This document shows positions 11,642 to 22,432 of a DNA stretch of 64,000 nucleotides, in pieces. The position numbers were made by a program, and so were the translations under genes. The stretch spans positions 19,188,001-19,252,000 of the forward strand of contig NC_056428.1 of the NCBI RefSeq assembly GCF_905147365.1, in the 5' to 3' direction. The number at the start of each line of letters is the position of its first letter. The first letter of the stretch is position 1. Under the pieces are notes generated by a model that saw only the letters and a program-made list of their open reading frames with translations, searched no databases and was not told the DNA's origin. This DNA comes from Aricia agestis. Lineage: Eukaryota > Arthropoda > Insecta > Lepidoptera > Lycaenidae.

Positions 11642-12125
11642 CTAGAGATCGCACAATGGTCGAAATTCGACCTTAGTTTCAACGACATTAGGACTACTAC
11701 CTATATTTTGTAAAAAAATATTGACTATCATATTTTTTTCAACTCTTGTCTCTGGGACTCAGCTGATCTCAGACTGGCTGTGTAAGCATTGTCTTGTAGG
11801 ATCTAAGATTCAATAAAAAAAACTATAATGCATTTTTAATTTGTCACCTTGTTGTCAACGATTTCAACCATAAATAAAAGAGTTTAATTCGTATGTATAG
11901 GCTTGTCACTCAAAAATCTGTCATTTTTCCTAGTGTGTGTGTTGTAGTGTGTGTAATGTTTTATTTGTTAAAAAATGTATGATAAAAGCATAATTTCAAA
12001 ATAATATTAGCTCGATGCACTCATTCACCATATAACTATAACCGTGCGAAATTTCATTCACCTACGTTTCCCCATTTTTCGTCAAAAGGGATACAAAGTT
12101 TTTGGCTCACGTATTAATATATAGA
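11642..12125 (-). mobile_element. Helitron (GGTCGAAATTCGACC-hairpin family), copy 2
   Basis: The minus-strand 5' end is TC at 12125 (after A). The 3' end is the GGTCGAAATTCGACC hairpin, then ATTGTGCGATCTCTAG at 11642, flanked by T. At about 484 bp it is the best full-length reference for the family in this window. Confidence 0.87.
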
Positions 12126-12586
12126 TTGCAATAAATTATCTAAAATATAAAGCTACTCGAAACACCATAGATATTATCAATATGAATACCTACCATATTA
12201 TGTCATGCATATTTCAGATTCCTGAGATAATATCAAACTTTGAGTATTAGCTAACATCCGAAGCATGTTCAGTTTAATACTTGGTATAAAATATAAATTG
12301 TATCTTGATAAAATATGGAAAATCGAGGAAATCCCTGGAATTTCACACGTGCCTTTTCACCATTGTCGACCCTTTTACGGTCTTAGATTCGGTTAGCTCA
12401 GATTACGGACACATATCCAAATATTTTGCTTATTTCTTTATCTGTTTCTCCAAATATGGCGTACCTTCATACATACTCGTATTGAGCATCATCAACGCAA
12501 TGTTGTTCGCTAATACAATTATTACTGTATCTGAATGTTGCCATTTCCAAGTCATAGACCATATTTTAGCAAAAATATATAATATA

Positions 12587-13727
12587 CTAGATGTCCCGCG
12601 CGGCTTCGCCCGCGTAAATTAGAAATTTTACAGAATCCGTAGGTACATTTTCCCATAAAAAATATTTCCCCCGTTTTTCCCACATTTTCCTGAGTTTCTT
12701 CTGTCGTATTAGTCTTAGAGTAATAATATAATATAACCTTCTCGATAAATGATGAGTCTTACTCGATAAATGATCTATCTAACACTGAGATAAGTATTTT
12801 AAATCGGACCTGTAGTTTCTGAGATTGACGCGTTCAAGCAAACATACTCTTCAGGTTTATAATATTAGGTAGATATAGATTTTTTTTAATTATCGCTTGA
12901 CAAACTCGAGTCTCGATCTAAAAGACTATGAAATGGTATAATATGGTAGTGATGATGATGATGATGATGATGAAGAATGTAATTTGCATAGTAGCATATG
13001 CTTTCTGTTCTTAAAACAACGCCGAAACTCCCAAACTTGTATCTATAAAGAATCAGGAATTCTCTCAGCACCTTCCGAACCACGGTATACCAGGTATATT
13101 TCGGTGCAAAATCTTACTTGTTGGTAGCATATGCTTAGAATACTTCTCACGAAACCGAAGTCACCATATGTTTCCCTATAAGTTTTGAGGAGTTCCCTCG
13201 ATTACTTATGGATCCTTCATCAGATCACCACTTTTCTGAATATAATACCAAATTGGGATGATACCCTATATACCAAAAGAAAAATTTTGAAAATCGGTTA
13301 ACAAACGGCGGAGTAATCGTTGAATATAAGAAAACGAACATAACACCTCCCCCATTTTGAAAGTCGGTTAAAATTGTAGCCTATGTGTTATTTATTTAAT
13401 ATTTTAATCAGCACATGAATTGAATAACAAATTTTTTTTCAAATTAATCGTAGCACCATCTGTCAGGACAAACTAAAATTGAAATAGAATAATATTGAAT
13501 GCGATGATAGCGCCGTCCGCCGGATCTAATGTAAAACATTCCAAAATCAACAACTCCTTATAAATAAGAAATTAATTGAAAAAACATTTTCCAGCAGACC
13601 AAACTGTAAATCTAAACCATTCTCGAATCTCCACGAACACACACAAAAAATTTCATCAAAATTGGTCCAGTCGTTTAGGAGGAGTTCAGTCACATACACA
13701 CGCACACAAGAAATATATATATTAAGA
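12587..13727 (-). mobile_element. Helitron of about 1.1 kb (CGGGCGAAGCCGC hairpin)
   Basis: On the minus strand it starts TCTTAATATATATATTTC after A (13727) and ends with a GC hairpin (GCGGGCGAAGCCGCGC), GGGACATCTAG and T (12587). Its middle (about 12935-13385) matches 20895-21360. That shared part includes the motif AAACGGCGGAGTAATCGTT. An (ATG)n run of about 7 units lies at 12952. It contains no helicase. Confidence 0.75.
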
Positions 13728-13912
13728 TACGGATATGTCAAATTAATCCTAATATCTTGAAAACTCACATCGTATCAAAACTATAATTTCAGTCATTTCA
13801 CACCAATACTCAACGAGGCGACGAATTTTCCTCTGATCTGCAAAATATCTTCATATGACTCAGTGTGAATCGACCCTAGCATACCTTACGTAAGCATTGT
13901 TATACAGGGTGT

Positions 13913-14165
13913 AACAAAAATAAGTGATAATACTTTAGGGTGTGTACGTGTTCCTTGTAGAGAGTTCACTGTGAAAGTAGCAGCGCTGAAAGACCAAAAA
14001 TTTTTTTCACTTTTGTATGGGGAAACTCGTAACGCTCGGGCCCATGCCCATACAAAAGTGAAAAAATTTTTTTGTCTTTCAGAGCTGCCACTTTCACAGT
14101 GAACTCTCTACAAGGAACACGCACACACCCTAAAGTATTATCACTTATTTTTGTTACACACTGTA
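13913..14165. mobile_element. Foldback MITE (TACAGGGTGTAAC family), copy 1
   Basis: Arms of about 115 bp are nearly exact complements (ends TACAGGGTGTAACAAAAATA and TATTTTTGTTACACACTGTA). A TA dinucleotide flanks both sides (13911-13912, 14166-14167), consistent with Tc1/mariner-style insertion. Partial relatives occur at about 27811-27938 and at 44417-44520. Confidence 0.82.
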
Positions 14166-14413
14166 TATCATCAAAGTAAACGCCATGTTTAAAATATGTC
14201 GCACAATAAATAACAAAACCACTACCTACGTATACACCTATATATACGCCTTATCACTGGAACCTTCGGTGTATCAATTACATGTTTCATTAACTCAACT
14301 TTACGATTACACGGCCCTTAAGAGCAGTGAATTAATTGCTACCTACTTTATACAATATGTATAATGTATATTCCTGGCTCTGAAGCCTACATATTTAGAG
14401 AGTATTATTGAGA

Positions 14414-15541
14414 CTAGAGATCGCCCAATGGTCGAAATTCGACCTTAGTTTCAACGACATTAGGCCTACTACGACTATATTTTGTAAAAAATATTGACTT
14501 TATTATATTTTTTTCAACTCTTGTCTCTGGGACTTAGCTGATCTGAGACTGGCCGTGTAAGCATTGTCTAATAATATCTTAAAGGCCGTATACACGATCG
14601 GTTCCAACCACCAACAGAGGTCGCCTTGGTTGGGTCAACAAAGTTGAATCTCTATCTACACGTAAATCAACTCGTCTTGGCTAGGCTGTGGAAAAGTGAA
14701 CAATGGGATCACTATCTAAACCTCAAAAGACCGCAATAGCGCTGGCTTGTATATGTGATGAAAAAAAACGTAAAAAAATACGGTTGTATATGAAACTGTG
14801 GTTAAAAGAAAGAAAAACTTCGAGCCACTTAATCATTTTAAAAATATGGGGAATATTAGAATGGACGAAAAATCTTTCAACGAATTATTAGAAATGATGC
14901 GACCCTTAATTACAAAACAAGTTACAAGACCTGTGTCTTGTTTTGTAATTAAGGGTTTATTAATCACTGTTAATGAGAAAAGCTGTGTCTGTGGAAGAAC
15001 GTTTACTAGCAACGTTAGGATTTTTGGCTACTGGCGCTACACACCACATGCAACGCATCCGACGATCAATGTGCGACTGAGCGCTGCGCTCACTACCAAG
15101 GTTATTGAAGGTTATTTGGTTGGTCAACCAAAAACAAGCGTCTACACGGTTGATTTTTGTTCCAACCCTACCAAGGTGACCTCTGTTGGTGGTTGGAACC
15201 GATCGTGTATACGGCCTTTTAGATTCAATAAAAAAAATATAATGCATTTTCAATTTGTCAACTTGTTGTCAACAGACTTCAACCATAAATAAAAGAGTAT
15301 AATTCGTATGTATAGGCTTGTCACTCAAAAATCTGTCATTTCTCATGTGTGTGTGTTGTAGTGTGTGTAATGTTTTATTTGTTAAAAAAATGTATGATAA
15401 AAGCATAATTTCAAAATAATATTAGCTCGATGCACTCCTTCACCATATAAACTACAACTGTGCAAAATTTCATGCACCTACGTTTCCCCATTTTTCGTAA
15501 AAAGGGTTACAAAGTTTTTCGTTCGCGTTTTAATATTATGA
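14414..15541 (-). mobile_element. Helitron (GGTCGAAATTCGACC-hairpin family), copy 3, split by a Harbinger element
   Basis: The two halves 14414-14581 and 15219-15541 match consecutive parts of the family. The 3' terminus CTCTAG is at 14414 (flanked by T on the minus strand). The 5' TC is at 15541. The interruption is the element at 14582-15218. Confidence 0.85.
14582..15218 (+). mobile_element. PIF/Harbinger element with transposase remnants
   Basis: The termini are AAGGCCGTATACACGATCGG and its complement, with an inverted repeat of roughly 40 bp, flanked by TTA (14579-14581, 15219-15221). Inside, broken plus-strand frames resemble the N-terminus of HARBI1-type transposase. One from about 14798 reads IRMDEKSFNELLEMMRPLI, and another around 14970-15040 would read VSVEERLLATLRFLATGAT. 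The frames shift between these pieces and the DDE catalytic region is absent. A 20-bp-arm perfect hairpin (14902-14921, 14937-14956) interrupts the coding remnant. It is a defective derivative. Confidence 0.87.
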
Positions 15542-15672
15542 TGATATATCTGAGATAAAGATCTTATTGAAAATGCGGCCCTAAAATTTGAATTAATTGG
15601 AAAATTTGAATTAAAAAATAGGCGTCATTTGATATGGCTGTAATATTAAGTCCAAAGCTTATGCCGTTTTAA

Positions 15673-15825
15673 GGCTTCAGTCTTGAAATCAGCGGGCGGC
15701 GCGTTCCAAATTCCAACGAATAGATTTATGTGGATAAGCCGTCTAGTACGGCACTCGCCGCCCGCTCGGTTTTCGAGGCCTGTCCAATGTCCATATAAAT
15801 CAACACTGATTTCGAGACTGAAGCG
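15673..15825. mobile_element. MITE with TAA duplication
   Basis: The ends GGCTTCAGTCTTGAAATCAG and CTGATTTCGAGACTGAAGCG are imperfect inverted repeats. TAA flanks both sides (15670-15672, 15826-15828). The interior is GC-rich. Confidence 0.75.
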
Positions 15826-16541
15826 TAAGTCCTAGAGATCGCGTAACAAGTTTTACGTTGTAGGATTATTTTGCTTGGGTCCAAAATGTGATATTTCGAT
15901 AATATAAAGATAATGTTAGTGATGATGTGGATCTTTAGATTCTTTAGTAGGAGTAATGGTAGATTTTAATACTTATAAGCCAATACACAATCCCGGTATA
16001 CTCGTATACAAGATTTTTTACCCAAACGTTGAACTTTTTGGGGTCAGAAAAAAATCTTAAGAGGAGAAAATGGTAATATATTTTTATTGTACCATCTATT
16101 ATGAAACCTATATGTATCTGTACACCGGTTTACCGTAACTGTCAATATTTTCATCACTATCACAAAACGTATTCGTAATTCGTATCCCTTGCATTTACCA
16201 AAACGCTTCTGTCAATTATACTGTCAATTTTATGGGCCATTAATGAGTATATGAATGGATGGATATTGAATATTCATGAATGGATATTTTGTCCGCGATC
16301 AAAAACTATATTGAATCTATATGAATTTTAGTGTAAGTTTGGAAACTACGCAGTGAAAATAATGCGTAGGAAATCTTCTATCACTTATAGAGTCACTGTG
16401 CAGTGTAAGGACCTATTGTCTTGTCGAATGTTAGATTCAAAATTTACGTTAATAAGTATTATTTTATATTTATAATTACCTTATTAAATTATTAATATCT
16501 TATTGACTATTCATTAAATAAAGAAATGTTGACTAGCGATG

Positions 16542-16586
16542 ATAGTTTTGTGCGGCCTATAAATATTAAAGGCCGCACAAAACTAT
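16542..16586. repeat. Perfect 17-bp-arm hairpin
   Basis: ATAGTTTTGTGCGGCCT at 16542-16558 pairs exactly with 16570-16586 across an 11-nt loop. No terminator or other role is apparent. Confidence 0.85.
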
Positions 16587-16772
16587 AGGGTATATACCCT
16601 ACACGGCAACGCGACTGGACTTTGAAAAAAAATAATGCTTGCATCTGCTACTAGGTTTTTGAAACAAAATTCCGACCCTACTTACTTTTTCTCTTATAGA
16701 ACCTTAATGAGTAGTTAAGGATAAATTAACTGTACTCACTAGACCTTGTCTTATACGGTCAGGACTCAGGTA

Positions 16773-16929
16773 CTATCAGAGAAGTTGATTCCTAGGCAGA
16801 TGGCGGACCTAAATAATTTGGTCGCGTTAAGTCAAACCCATCCGATCGATCCCAGCTAACATTGAATTGACATAAGCCGACCACATGATGTAGCTCCGTC
16901 AACTGCCTAGGAATCAATTTCCTCGATGG
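16773..16929. mobile_element. TA-flanked MITE (GAAGTTGATTCCTAGGCAG family), copy 1
   Basis: The ends read CTATCAGAGAAGTTGATTCC and GGAATCAATTTCCTCGATGG, with TA on both sides. Family members are at 17634-17840, 25433-26598 (interrupted) and 61326-61478, with single ends near 20750 and 52970. The TA target suggests Tc1/mariner mobilisation. Confidence 0.8.
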
Positions 16930-17211
16930 TACATTGTTGCCGGATGTGCCCTTATTCTAATACTTATAGCCATTACAGTTAATTAAACGTGTTTGCATAT
17001 TAATTAAGCTATTCATAATATATGCATATCTTTAGATGTAAGTCTAATCTCGTATCAACTATCTATGACAGATATGGCGAACCTTTTTTGTATTAATGTG
17101 CCCTTCTTCTGAAGAAATCTTCAGTTACCACATTTTTTGTGATCCTATACGTATTTCAAAATTTGCCTACTATCATGGTGCCCACTATGCAGAGGAGGAT
17201 ATAATATTACC

Positions 17212-17520
17212 TTCGTTGTTGCTTGAAATGCTGCTGCTTCGGCAAACTGAAGCGTTCCCCTCGGCGCCGGGACTGGCTAAGCCGGGGAGGTTCCTCTCCC
17301 AGAGCCCCGTTAGACAAGACTTAGGAGGTTCGCATAACGTCACCTCCGCACTCCCGTCCTACGCCGGCGGTGTGGCAGAGAGGTGGGATCGTCCTCTCTG
17401 TCCCGCTCCGCGACCTCTTTCTGCGACATAACAACTTCGCAGAAAGAGACCGCCGCCTGCCAGGCCTCATCGCTCTCGAGCATGCAGCGCACCATGCTCG
17501 GGAGCGAGAGGTCTCCAAAA
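17212..17520 (-). pseudogene. 5'-truncated R1-like non-LTR retrotransposon, C-terminal end of ORF2
   Basis: This GC-rich island sits in AT-rich surroundings. The minus strand reads MVRCMLESDEAWQAAVSFCE and then VMSQKEVAERDRED, followed by an Arg-rich tail and a stop near 17340. This resembles the C-terminal end of reverse transcriptase ORFs of the R1 clade. Sequence homology stops abruptly at 17520, as expected for 5' truncation. Confidence 0.65.
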
Positions 17521-17633
17521 TAAATACATTGACCCAGATATAACTTGAAATAATGACAGGATTAAGACAAATGATGATTGCATACGATGGGTTAACGTGA
17601 CACTGCTTCATTGTTTCTGATTTTTTTATTGTA

Positions 17634-17840
17634 CCATCGAAGAAATGGATTCATAGGCAGTTGCCGGGCATACGTCATTCGGTTGGTGTATGTAAATTCA
17701 ATATTAGTCGCCACTCGCGATCTGGCGAGCTGGGTTTGACACACGGAATATATAGTAGTGTTATATATTCCGTGGTTTGACATAACGCGACCAAATTACG
17801 CAGGTCTGCAATCTTCCTATGAATCAACTTGCCTAAATAG
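17634..17840. mobile_element. TA-flanked MITE (GAAGTTGATTC family), copy 2
   Basis: The ends CCATCGAAGAAATGGATTCA and TGAATCAACTTGCCTAAATA are degenerate inverted repeats with TA on both sides. A short palindrome (CACGGAATATATA at 17740 against TATATATTCCGTG) sits inside. Confidence 0.7.
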
Positions 17841-17875
17841 TACTATGCCAATATATTTTATTATACAATAATATA

Positions 17876-18364
17876 TCTATATATTAATACGTGAGCCAAA
17901 AACTTTGTATCCCTTTTGACGAAAAATGGGGAAATGTAGGTGAATGAAATTTTGCACTGTTATAGTTTATATATGGTGAAGGAGTGCATAGAGCTAATAT
18001 TATATTGAAATTATGTTTTTATCATACATTTTTAATGAATAAAACATTACAAACACTACAACACACACACAAGGAAAAATGACAGATGTTTGAGTGACAA
18101 GCCTATACATACGAATTATACTCTTTTATTTATGGTTGAAGTCTGTTGACAACAAGTTGACAAATTGAAAATGGATTATAGTGTTTTTTATTGAATCTTA
18201 GATACTATTAGACAATGCTTACACGGCCAGTCTGAGATCCAGACAGTCCCAGAGGCAAAAGTTGAAAAAAATATGATAAAGTCAATATAAAAATATTACC
18301 TATATTTTGTAGTCCTAATGTCGTTGAAACTAACGTCGAATTTCGACCATTGGGCGATCTCTAG
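17876..18364 (+). mobile_element. Helitron (GGTCGAAATTCGACC-hairpin family), copy 4
   Basis: The 5' end TCTATATATTAATACGTGAG follows A. The 3' end is GGTCGAATTTCGACC... and GGCGATCTCTAG, then T. At about 489 bp it is uninterrupted apart from small indels. Confidence 0.87.
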
Positions 18365-19367
18365 TTATGCAAAATATATAATATTATTTAATTGTCTAAC
18401 TAAAAGTATTTATTTCTTATAGGTACATCAATGCACAATGTAAAGTATTTAAAAATTGAAGTAAATAAGAAACAAAATGTTGGTAAATATAATGTATAAT
18501 AATGTTATCTACTAATTTATATTCGTAGAGTTGTTTATAAAAAAAATGTTTTAAAATTATAAACCACTTGCGACATCTAGCGGTGAGTAGCGAAAGCATA
18601 CGAAGAGTGAACTCCGTAAAATGAATATTTTTAATATAAAATGTAAGTCGTTATAAATAAGCAAACAAAATATTAATTTATCGAAATCTGTATTTCGTGT
18701 ACCAAACATTTAAATAATTAATATATTATAAAAAACGCCACCTACATTTTTGCCTTTCTAAAAAAACAGTTTCACCTGTATGTGAATTTCAATAAGTCAT
18801 ACCATAATATTTCCTTTTACCTCAATAAGTCAAGTCATACCATAACAGAACTGCGCAGAACAAATGCTATTATTTGTTTACATGTGAGTAATTGTTAGTG
18901 GGTGTGAAATGTGACCGACATGACATCAGTCAGTAAAAACTTGTTTTGACGTACGACAACCATAAATCAGACCTTTTTCGATGAGGATTCAAAATATGTG
19001 GGGTAACAAAAAGCGCGCGATTATGTAAGCGCAAAACAAAATATCTATGGACGCATCCCACCATATCCGTTTGGTCTCGTGCTATGTACCATCGCGGCTC
19101 TGCGTCATTTGGACGGATTATATCAATTCAATAAAATGAAATGAAATGTTTTCCAAACAGAATAACAAAATAGACAAAAACAGTTACTCGCGATGACACT
19201 TATAGTAGCCCATAGGGGCACAAGTGTCAACGCTCACCTTCGAACCAGTTAGTACCAAATTAACGAATTACAATAGCTGTTATAGCTTAATTGGACTAAT
19301 TAAAAGTATTACAAGAATGTGAAAACAAAACAGAAAATAAAAATATAGTGTGGGTGCGTGTGTGTGT

Positions 19368-19400
<33 letters not shown>

Positions 19401-19440
19401 TGTGGGTTTCTGTGTGTGTTAAATAATATATTATATTTGT
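18365..19440. other. AT-rich gene-free stretch ending in a microsatellite
   Basis: No exon was recognised. A duplicated AATAAGTCATACCATAA-like segment lies near 18795 and 18826. A (TG)n(AG)n tract lies at about 19351-19401, next to the 3' side of the retrotransposon remnant at 19445. Confidence 0.5.
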
Positions 19441-19444
19441 CATT

Positions 19445-20720
19445 TATTGCGTTTATGTTACAGTTTTAGTTAGGTCTTCCGTTTCCTCATACGAAAGTGA
19501 GGTCAGCCACTCTAGAATTTCTTTATTGCACTTTCGGTTTGTAAGATGGTGCATGTTTAAAATTTTATTAGCCGTATTGTACAATTTTGAGCTAATATAA
19601 GGATAATGCCGGCTTGCGATCGTAGTTTTTCCAGGGACAACAGGACAAACCAAATCAGATCGACGCTTTCTAGCGCTAGCAGCTGGATTAAAGGGGATTT
19701 CAGTATGTTTTCTCATAATTCTTTTAAATATAAATTATTGCCTAACTTGAGGGCACTTGGCACAGAGCATACAGCTCTTTGGTTGGGAATCTGTATGGTT
19801 TATTAGCAAGAGTTGAAGTACAGCCCGATTGGCCCTTTCTAATCGTAATGTTAGAAATTTTGGAGCTCCGCCCTATGAGGTAATGCAGTAAGAAGTGACA
19901 GAACCAAGGCGTAATAAATCATCCTTAGTTTCTTGAAATTCAGAATCAGTCTAAGCGATTTGAAGACATAAACTAATTTTCTAATTCTAGAACATACAGA
20001 GTCGATCTGATTCTTCCAAGACATGGTATGATCAAGAATAGCAACAAAACTAGGCCTTTAAATCCGTTGTGGATGATTTATACAATATTTATCAGAGCGA
20101 AGTAACCACTCCCTCAAATACTGTAGTGCCTGGGACAAGATTTTTTAAATGTCGGTAAGGTTGCCCAAGCGCATACGGGATTCTCGCATCATAGTCGGCA
20201 TAGTCCAGAGGAAAGAACTAGTCAATACGTCTGGGACCAACTATGTGCGGGTTTCCTCACGATGTTTTCCTTCACCGTACGAGCGTCCGTATTATGTACT
20301 TAAGATCTGAAAATGTCTCATAGGTACACGCCTCCACCCGGGTTCGAACCTGCACCCTCTAGGAGTGCGAACCGAAGGTCTGCCCATTAGGCCACGGACG
20401 CTCTACAATATCGTACTTTATCCCACGTAAGGCCACATATTATGATGAGTGCCGTGTCATCAGCATATATGAGATTATTTTACAGTTTGGAATAGACATG
20501 TTACAAAGCTCGTTTATATAGATTTTAAAGAGAGTTCGGCCGAGAACGCTGCCTTGAGGGACGCCAAATACGATATTTTGTTGATAATCACTAATTTGAC
20601 CCCCAATAATAACACTCTGCAATCTTTCGGTGAAGTGAGTTTAGAACAGTACCTCGAATACCAGCACGTTCCAGTTTTTAAGAAGTTCAATGTAAGTGTA
20701 ATATGACTAATGAGCATAAC
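19445..20720 (-). pseudogene. Degenerate non-LTR retrotransposon (reverse transcriptase remnant)
   Basis: Minus-strand fragments show reverse transcriptase block B/4 (VFGVPQGSVLGRTLFKIYIN) followed by the catalytic YADD region. A dinucleotide insertion (TATATG for TATG) shifts the frame, so it now reads ISYMLMT. Downstream come ANKPYRFPTKELYALCQV and the C-terminal KYKE-like end (CNKEILEWLTSLSYEETEDL) at 19453-19716. The order fits a Jockey/CR1-type ORF2. A SINE (20148-20405) interrupts it and several stops are present, so it is not functional. Confidence 0.75.
20148..20405 (-). mobile_element. tRNA-derived SINE
   Basis: The minus strand begins GAGCGTCCGTGGCCTAATGG (A-box region) and contains the B box GGTTCGAACCC, then a unique body. 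A body fragment of the same family lies at about 22020-22145 (AGTGTCCGTAAGGTTG, CTATGTGCGAGTTTCCTCA). It sits inside the retrotransposon remnant. Confidence 0.75.
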
Positions 20721-20813
20721 TCGATCAAAGTAAGTCCGCCATCTGACTATGAATCAACTTCTCTGTTAGTACCTATAATACTAGCGACTATTATAGCTCT
20801 CATGTATCTGTAA

Positions 20814-21508
20814 CTAGCTGTGCCCCGCGGTGTTACCCGCGGTTTAAGTGACATATCATAAAAGACTATGAAAAGTACCAATAATAGTATCAAAATGGGA
20901 CGACACAAGGTTCTATAACGGTTTATGGTAGTGATAGTGATTAAGATGAAGGTAATTTGCATAGTAGCATATCCTTTCCGCTCTTAAAACAACGTCGAAA
21001 CTCCCAAACTTGTACGTATAAAAAGTCAGGAGTTCTCTCAGCACCTCCCGAACCATGGTATACCTTGGTGCAAAATCTTACTTGTTGGTAGCATATGCTT
21101 AGAATACTGCTCACGAAACCGAAGTCACCATATATTTCCATATAAATTTTGAGGAGTTCCCTCGATTACTTATTTTATATCTTTATCAGGTCACCACTTT
21201 TATGAATATGGTACCAAATTGGAATGATAACCTATACACCAAAAAAAAATTTTTGAAAATCGGTTCACAAACGGCGGAGTAATCGTTTAAGTTAAAAAAA
21301 CGAACATAACACCTCCTCCGTTTCGAAAGTCGGTTAAAATTGTAGCCTATGTGTTATTCTGATGTATAAGCTATATTATTGTAAAGTTTCATTAAAATCC
21401 GTTCAGTAGTTTTTGCGTGAAAGAGTAACAAACATCCATACATCCACACATCCATACATCCAAACAAACTTTCGCTTTTATAATATTAGTAGGACTAGTA
21501 GGATAGGA
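20814..21508 (-). mobile_element. Helitron with GC-hairpin 3' end
   Basis: The minus-strand 3' end reads CCGCGGGTAACACCGCGGGG (hairpin) then CACAGCTAG and T. The 5' end carries TACTAATATTATAAAAGCGA; the first TC after an A is at 21508, with an alternative at 21494. Internal sequence 20895-21360 is shared with the Helitron at 12587-13727. Confidence 0.78.
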
Positions 21509-22432
21509 TTGTTGTTGTAAAATAATAGAACATTGTTTAGACTGGTATAAAGTCTAAATTAAGACCATCATTTCCTCAAAATCCGTTTGACAATTAAATA
21601 ACAACTCAAACGACAATTACGTAATAAAAAATCTCAAGACCTACTTAGTAATTTATAATAATAAGCATATTCTATGCAGAAACCGTTTTTGTCACCTAAT
21701 TTAAATACTGTATAGTCTAATAATCTTAAAATAAAGAAAACAATATAAGAATTCTTAAAAAAAATTAAAGTGGCAATGCCTCAATAACTCAATAAGTTAT
21801 AACTCTCTAAGGCGTTAAAATAAAATTAAGAATGACTGAATTTTCGATTATTTTTTGCTTATTTTTAAAATAAATAATCAAACTTTTTCATAGCAATCCT
21901 ATAATTTATTTAAGACGTATGGAAAATCCTTAAATAATAGGCCTTCGCAATAATTGTACAGTATTTAACGGGAAAAAATAACTTTTTCAATGCTGTTATG
22001 CTTAGGATATGTCATTCTAAGTGTCCGTAAGGTTGTCTAAAACACACGACATCGTCACAACGTAGTGCTTAGGAATTAACAATTAAATACTTCTGTAGGT
22101 CTGAGACTAACTATGTGCGAGTTTCCTCAAGATTTTTTTTTCAGGTTACATTAGCACTCAATCTAATAACATGGTCATTAAAAGGAATAATAATATAATT
22201 GCCCTTACTTATAATAACAAGATAAAAACCTCTTACAAGAATGTCGTAAAAGCGCCATCTATTGGCGAGTAGGCGAACCACGAATGAATACAAAAACCTT
22301 AACCCATGTGGTTACGAGACTTAATCTCGATTCTCATATTATTTTAATCCAACATTAAACTGCTTCGATACCGTACAGATGGCGCATATTTTTTTAAATA
22401 CGTCAACGTGATGACGTGATTGATAGGCTACT

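Noticed and set aside
20320..20405. Second tRNA gene on the minus strand
   Set aside because: Same reasoning: a tRNA-like SINE head without a proper cloverleaf, continuing into a repeat body.
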